Assembly (NCBI GenBank): GCA_025455365.1
Contig: JALOMP010000002.1
Location: 1-34,407, forward strand
From: Chitinophagaceae bacterium
Lineage (GTDB): Bacteria; Bacteroidota; Bacteroidia; Chitinophagales; Chitinophagaceae
DNA length: 34,407 nucleotides
Direction of reading: 5' to 3'
In this document: one piece after another, positions 32,299 through 34,407 of the stretch
Numbering within the stretch: the stretch's first letter is position 1
Layout: each line of letters begins with the position of its first letter
Notes under the pieces: generated by a model
Told to the model about the DNA's origin: nothing
Databases searched by the model: none
Seen by the model: the letters and a program-made list of their open reading frames with translations, nothing else
Translations under genes and position numbers: made by a program

Positions 32299-33303
32299 TT
32301 ATGGCTGTTTTCCTGGCCTGGACATCCATGCTCCGGACCGGAGCCATTGTACGCAGGATTCAAACCAATCCACATCGCTGGTTTTGTTGTCCATCCCGTA
32401 TCCGTGTCCGCCTTTTGCATAAAAGAAAGCGTTCACCGCTACCTTGTTTTGCTGGAGCGCGGCTATGAAAAGTATGGAGTTTTGAACTTTTACCACATCA
32501 TCGTCGTTGGCGTGTGTGATGAAAGTGGGCGGTGTGTTCGGGGTTACGTGAAGCTCATTGGAATACTCCCTGATTTTTTCAGCGGGAACCGGGTATTTGG
32601 CGAATTCCTTGTCCGCGTTTTCCCAGTCTTTTGTGATCCGTTCGTACTCTCCGTCTGGTAATACAGGTCCCGCCAGGTTAAACCGGGATCCAATATGGGT
32701 CAGGCTGTCGGCAAAGCTGATCACCGGGTAATTCAGAATCAAAAAATCCGGGCGGAGGTTTGCGCCTTCCAGTCCGGCCAAGTAGGTTTTCGTGAAATGC
32801 GTTCCGATGGTGGAGGCCAGGTGACCACCTGCGGAGGATCCCATGATCCCCAGTTTCGAGGGATTGATTCCCCAGGCCTTTGCATTTTTTCGTACCAGGG
32901 CGATCGCCTGTTGCGCATCCTGCAGGGGAACGAACTCCTTGTTGTTAACGTATTTGGGATTGGGGAGCCGGTAACGCAATACAATCCCGGTGATCCCTTC
33001 GTCGCGCAGGCGCATGGCAATGCTGTCGCCTTCATGACCGGATGCTATGCCCGTATAGCCGCCACCCGGGCATATAATCACCGCCAAACCGGTATTGATT
33101 TTTTTATCGGGCAGGTAGAGGGTAAGGGTGGGTTTGAGGACCACCGTTTCAAACCTGCCCATAGGGATATCAAAAGCCTGTTCTTTAAATCCGCTGTCCT
33201 TTTTAGCATTGGGTATTTGCCCTTCATACAGGGGAATTACTTTTTGTGAAAAGCCCTGGAAGGATAGGAACAAAAGGCAGGCTACATGCCATAAAATTTT
33301 CAT
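32299..33303 (-). CDS. Secreted alpha/beta-hydrolase, esterase of the rhamnose operon
   Basis: 334 residues with a signal peptide ending near residue 20 (SFQGFSQ). Catalytic features: oxyanion loop IICPGGGYTGIA (about 76-87), nucleophile Ser157 in GIMGSSAGGHLAS, an Asp in THANDDDVV (about 267-269) and His300 in KGGHGYGMDN. This is the acyl-carbohydrate esterase type (BD-FAE/acetyl-xylan esterase group). Located between a rhamnosidase and the rhamnose symporter, it probably strips acetyl or feruloyl groups from rhamnose-containing glycans before hydrolysis; that is inferred from context. It starts 7 bp after the rhamnosidase stop and ends 11 bp before rhaT. It is a paralogue of the esterase at 22032-22916. 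Confidence 0.85.
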   Translation of the reverse strand: MKILWHVACLLFLSFQGFSQKVIPLYEGQIPNAKKDSGFKEQAFDIPMGRFETVVLKPTLTLYLPDKKINTGLAVIICPGGGYTGIASGHEGDSIAMRLRDEGITGIVLRYRLPNPKYVNNKEFVPLQDAQQAIALVRKNAKAWGINPSKLGIMGSSAGGHLASTIGTHFTKTYLAGLEGANLRPDFLILNYPVISFADSLTHIGSRFNLAGPVLPDGEYERITKDWENADKEFAKYPVPAEKIREYSNELHVTPNTPPTFITHANDDDVVKVQNSILFIAALQQNKVAVNAFFYAKGGHGYGMDNKTSDVDWFESCVQWLRSGAWMSRPGKQP

Positions 33304-33310
33304 GGTTGAA

Positions 33311-34407
33311 TCATTTCAGGGTTAATATACGCACTGGTCCCAACAATCCGGAAGGAAGCAGGGGTGAATTGGCCTGGTAAAAGGGCATCGTGGTATAGGT
33401 TATTTTCGAAGCACCCGGCTGCATGTCCCCGATCAGCCGGTTCACCCAGAGATTGGTAACACGTATTTCCAGTTTGTTCTCCCCGGGCCTCAGCGAGCCT
33501 GCGAGGTCAACCTGGAATGGTGCTTTCCAGGTTATCCCCAGCGATTTCCCATTGACGATAACTTCTGCCAACTCCCTCACATCACCCAGGTCGAGCACGA
33601 GTCTTGCATTGTTCTCAAACCAGTCTTTGCTGGCTGTGATGGTTTTTGCGTATGTGGCTGTTCCCGAAAAATATTTAACGCCTGCATCACTGCTTTTTGT
33701 CCATGATTCCAGCTGGTGAAGGGTAACGGTAGCCGGCGCACCGCGTTGCTCCTGGAAATGCACGGTCCAGTCGCCATCCAATGAAGCAACGGATGCTTCA
33801 ACGGGTACCGGTAACTGCACGGACGTTTTCGCGGCTTTTTCCCTGAACACGACAAATACCGCGTCATGGGGCTGCAGGGTCAGTGTTACTTTTGTAGCCC
33901 CGTTTTCAATGGAATAGGATACCGCTTCCTTGCTGGCGTTTTCCGCATGCCATAGTTCAGGCACTTTACCGGTTACACGAAAACTGGCGGTGACAATTTC
34001 CTTTCGGTTGTTGCGATTGTTCACCCAATATATTTCCCTGTCCGGCAGGGTACGGTGCACATACAGAAGCTTTGTGTCTTTATTCGTTTTGTCATATTCG
34101 AAATCGGGCCGGGTATCCAGGGCGGTCATTATATCGCCCAATGGCTTTCCCGTAAAAACCCTGGCACGGGACGAACCCCATATCTCCTGTACGAGCCTGT
34201 TGAATGCATCCTGGTCATCAGACAAACTGGGCGTTGACAACGGTTTTACGCCGGTGACGGCTGCGCCCGCTTTAACCAGTGCGCTGATTTTACGCAGCAC
34301 GGGCAGGGACATCTTCGAAGCATTACTGTCGAGCACCAGGACGCGATACCGCATGCCGCTGGGTGTCTCCAGCATTCCGTCTTTTGCTGATAACAGGTTG
34401 ATCAGGG
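33311..34407 (-). CDS. Alpha-L-rhamnosidase-like glycoside hydrolase (GH106 type), C-terminal part
   Basis: The frame stays open to the right edge of the window, so the gene starts further on; about 365 C-terminal residues are visible. The first part resembles the region after the catalytic barrel of GH106 rhamnosidases (LINLLSAKDG, then GMRYRVLVLDSNASKMSLPV and EIYWVNNRNNR), followed by a galactose-binding-like beta-sandwich at the end (LDGDWTVHFQEQRGAP, WVNRLIGDM, and the terminal SGLLGPVRILTLK). Enzymes of this family release terminal alpha-linked L-rhamnose from pectin-type or other glycans. As the first visible gene of the rhamnose operon, 7 bp before the esterase, its role fits. The catalytic residues lie outside the window, so the family call is by context and C-terminal pattern. 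Confidence 0.75.
   Translation of the reverse strand, partial: LINLLSAKDGMLETPSGMRYRVLVLDSNASKMSLPVLRKISALVKAGAAVTGVKPLSTPSLSDDQDAFNRLVQEIWGSSRARVFTGKPLGDIMTALDTRPDFEYDKTNKDTKLLYVHRTLPDREIYWVNNRNNRKEIVTASFRVTGKVPELWHAENASKEAVSYSIENGATKVTLTLQPHDAVFVVFREKAAKTSVQLPVPVEASVASLDGDWTVHFQEQRGAPATVTLHQLESWTKSSDAGVKYFSGTATYAKTITASKDWFENNARLVLDLGDVRELAEVIVNGKSLGITWKAPFQVDLAGSLRPGENKLEIRVTNLWVNRLIGDMQPGASKITYTTMPFYQANSPLLPSGLLGPVRILTLK

Noticed and set aside
1-34407. tRNA, rRNA, insertion sequences or phage attachment sites
   Set aside because: I found no cloverleaf-like segment with a GTTCRANNC-type arm, no transposase or integrase frame, and no flanking inverted repeats with target duplications. A tool-based scan could still reveal something short that I missed.

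Overview
The window comes from a bacterium of the phylum Bacteroidota, most likely a relative of the Chitinophagaceae. The evidence is two very large secreted proteins ending in type IX secretion (T9SS) sorting domains, DUF4082 modules, a sigma-54 protein with a long acidic region II, promoters without recognisable -35/-10 boxes, weak Shine-Dalgarno sequences, and a Bacteroidota-style rhamnose pathway (RhaI-type isomerase, aldolase fused to a short-chain dehydrogenase). The family placement is inference. I saw no tRNA, rRNA, CRISPR array, insertion sequence or phage gene.

Layout. 1-1141: the 3' end of a GHL10-type glycoside hydrolase, convergent with a small DMT-type transporter. 1188-4573: a small secreted protein divergent from rpoN, then a PAP2-type membrane phosphatase directly behind rpoN, convergent with a YkuD_2-type L,D-transpeptidase-like protein. 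4574-5156: a non-coding stretch with an unassigned terminator-like hairpin. 5157-13510: two head-to-tail paralogues of 1377 and 1277 residues. Each joins an N,N-dimethylformamidase beta-subunit-like domain to DUF4082 and Ig-like modules and a T9SS tail. 13581-16386 (minus): a three-gene cassette of glycosyltransferase, WecD-like acetyltransferase and WecE-like aminotransferase, suggesting synthesis and transfer of a 4-acetamido-4,6-dideoxyhexose. 16616-21847: a DUF481 outer-membrane protein, a zinc nucleoside deaminase, a GH30 glycosidase, a GNAT acetyltransferase and a ModF-like double ABC ATPase. 22032-26331 (plus): a secreted esterase followed by a large lipoprotein with a sugar-dehydrogenase-like propeller, HEAT repeats and cytochrome c. 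26401-34407 (minus): a rhamnose operon.

The rhamnose operon is the clearest pathway. In transcription order it holds a GH106-type alpha-L-rhamnosidase (its 5' end lies beyond the window), a secreted esterase, the RhaT symporter, rhamnulose-1-phosphate aldolase fused to a lactaldehyde-type dehydrogenase, L-rhamnose isomerase, and a rhamnulokinase-type FGGY kinase. Together they would deacylate and cleave rhamnosides outside the cytoplasm, import L-rhamnose, and convert it to dihydroxyacetone phosphate and a lactaldehyde-derived product.

The least ordinary part is the pair of giant T9SS-exported dimethylformamidase-like proteins. One has grown by an 855-bp in-frame tandem duplication. The other appears to carry a DUF4082 domain inserted inside an Ig-like domain. 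Neither has a partner small-subunit gene in the window, and their substrate is unknown.
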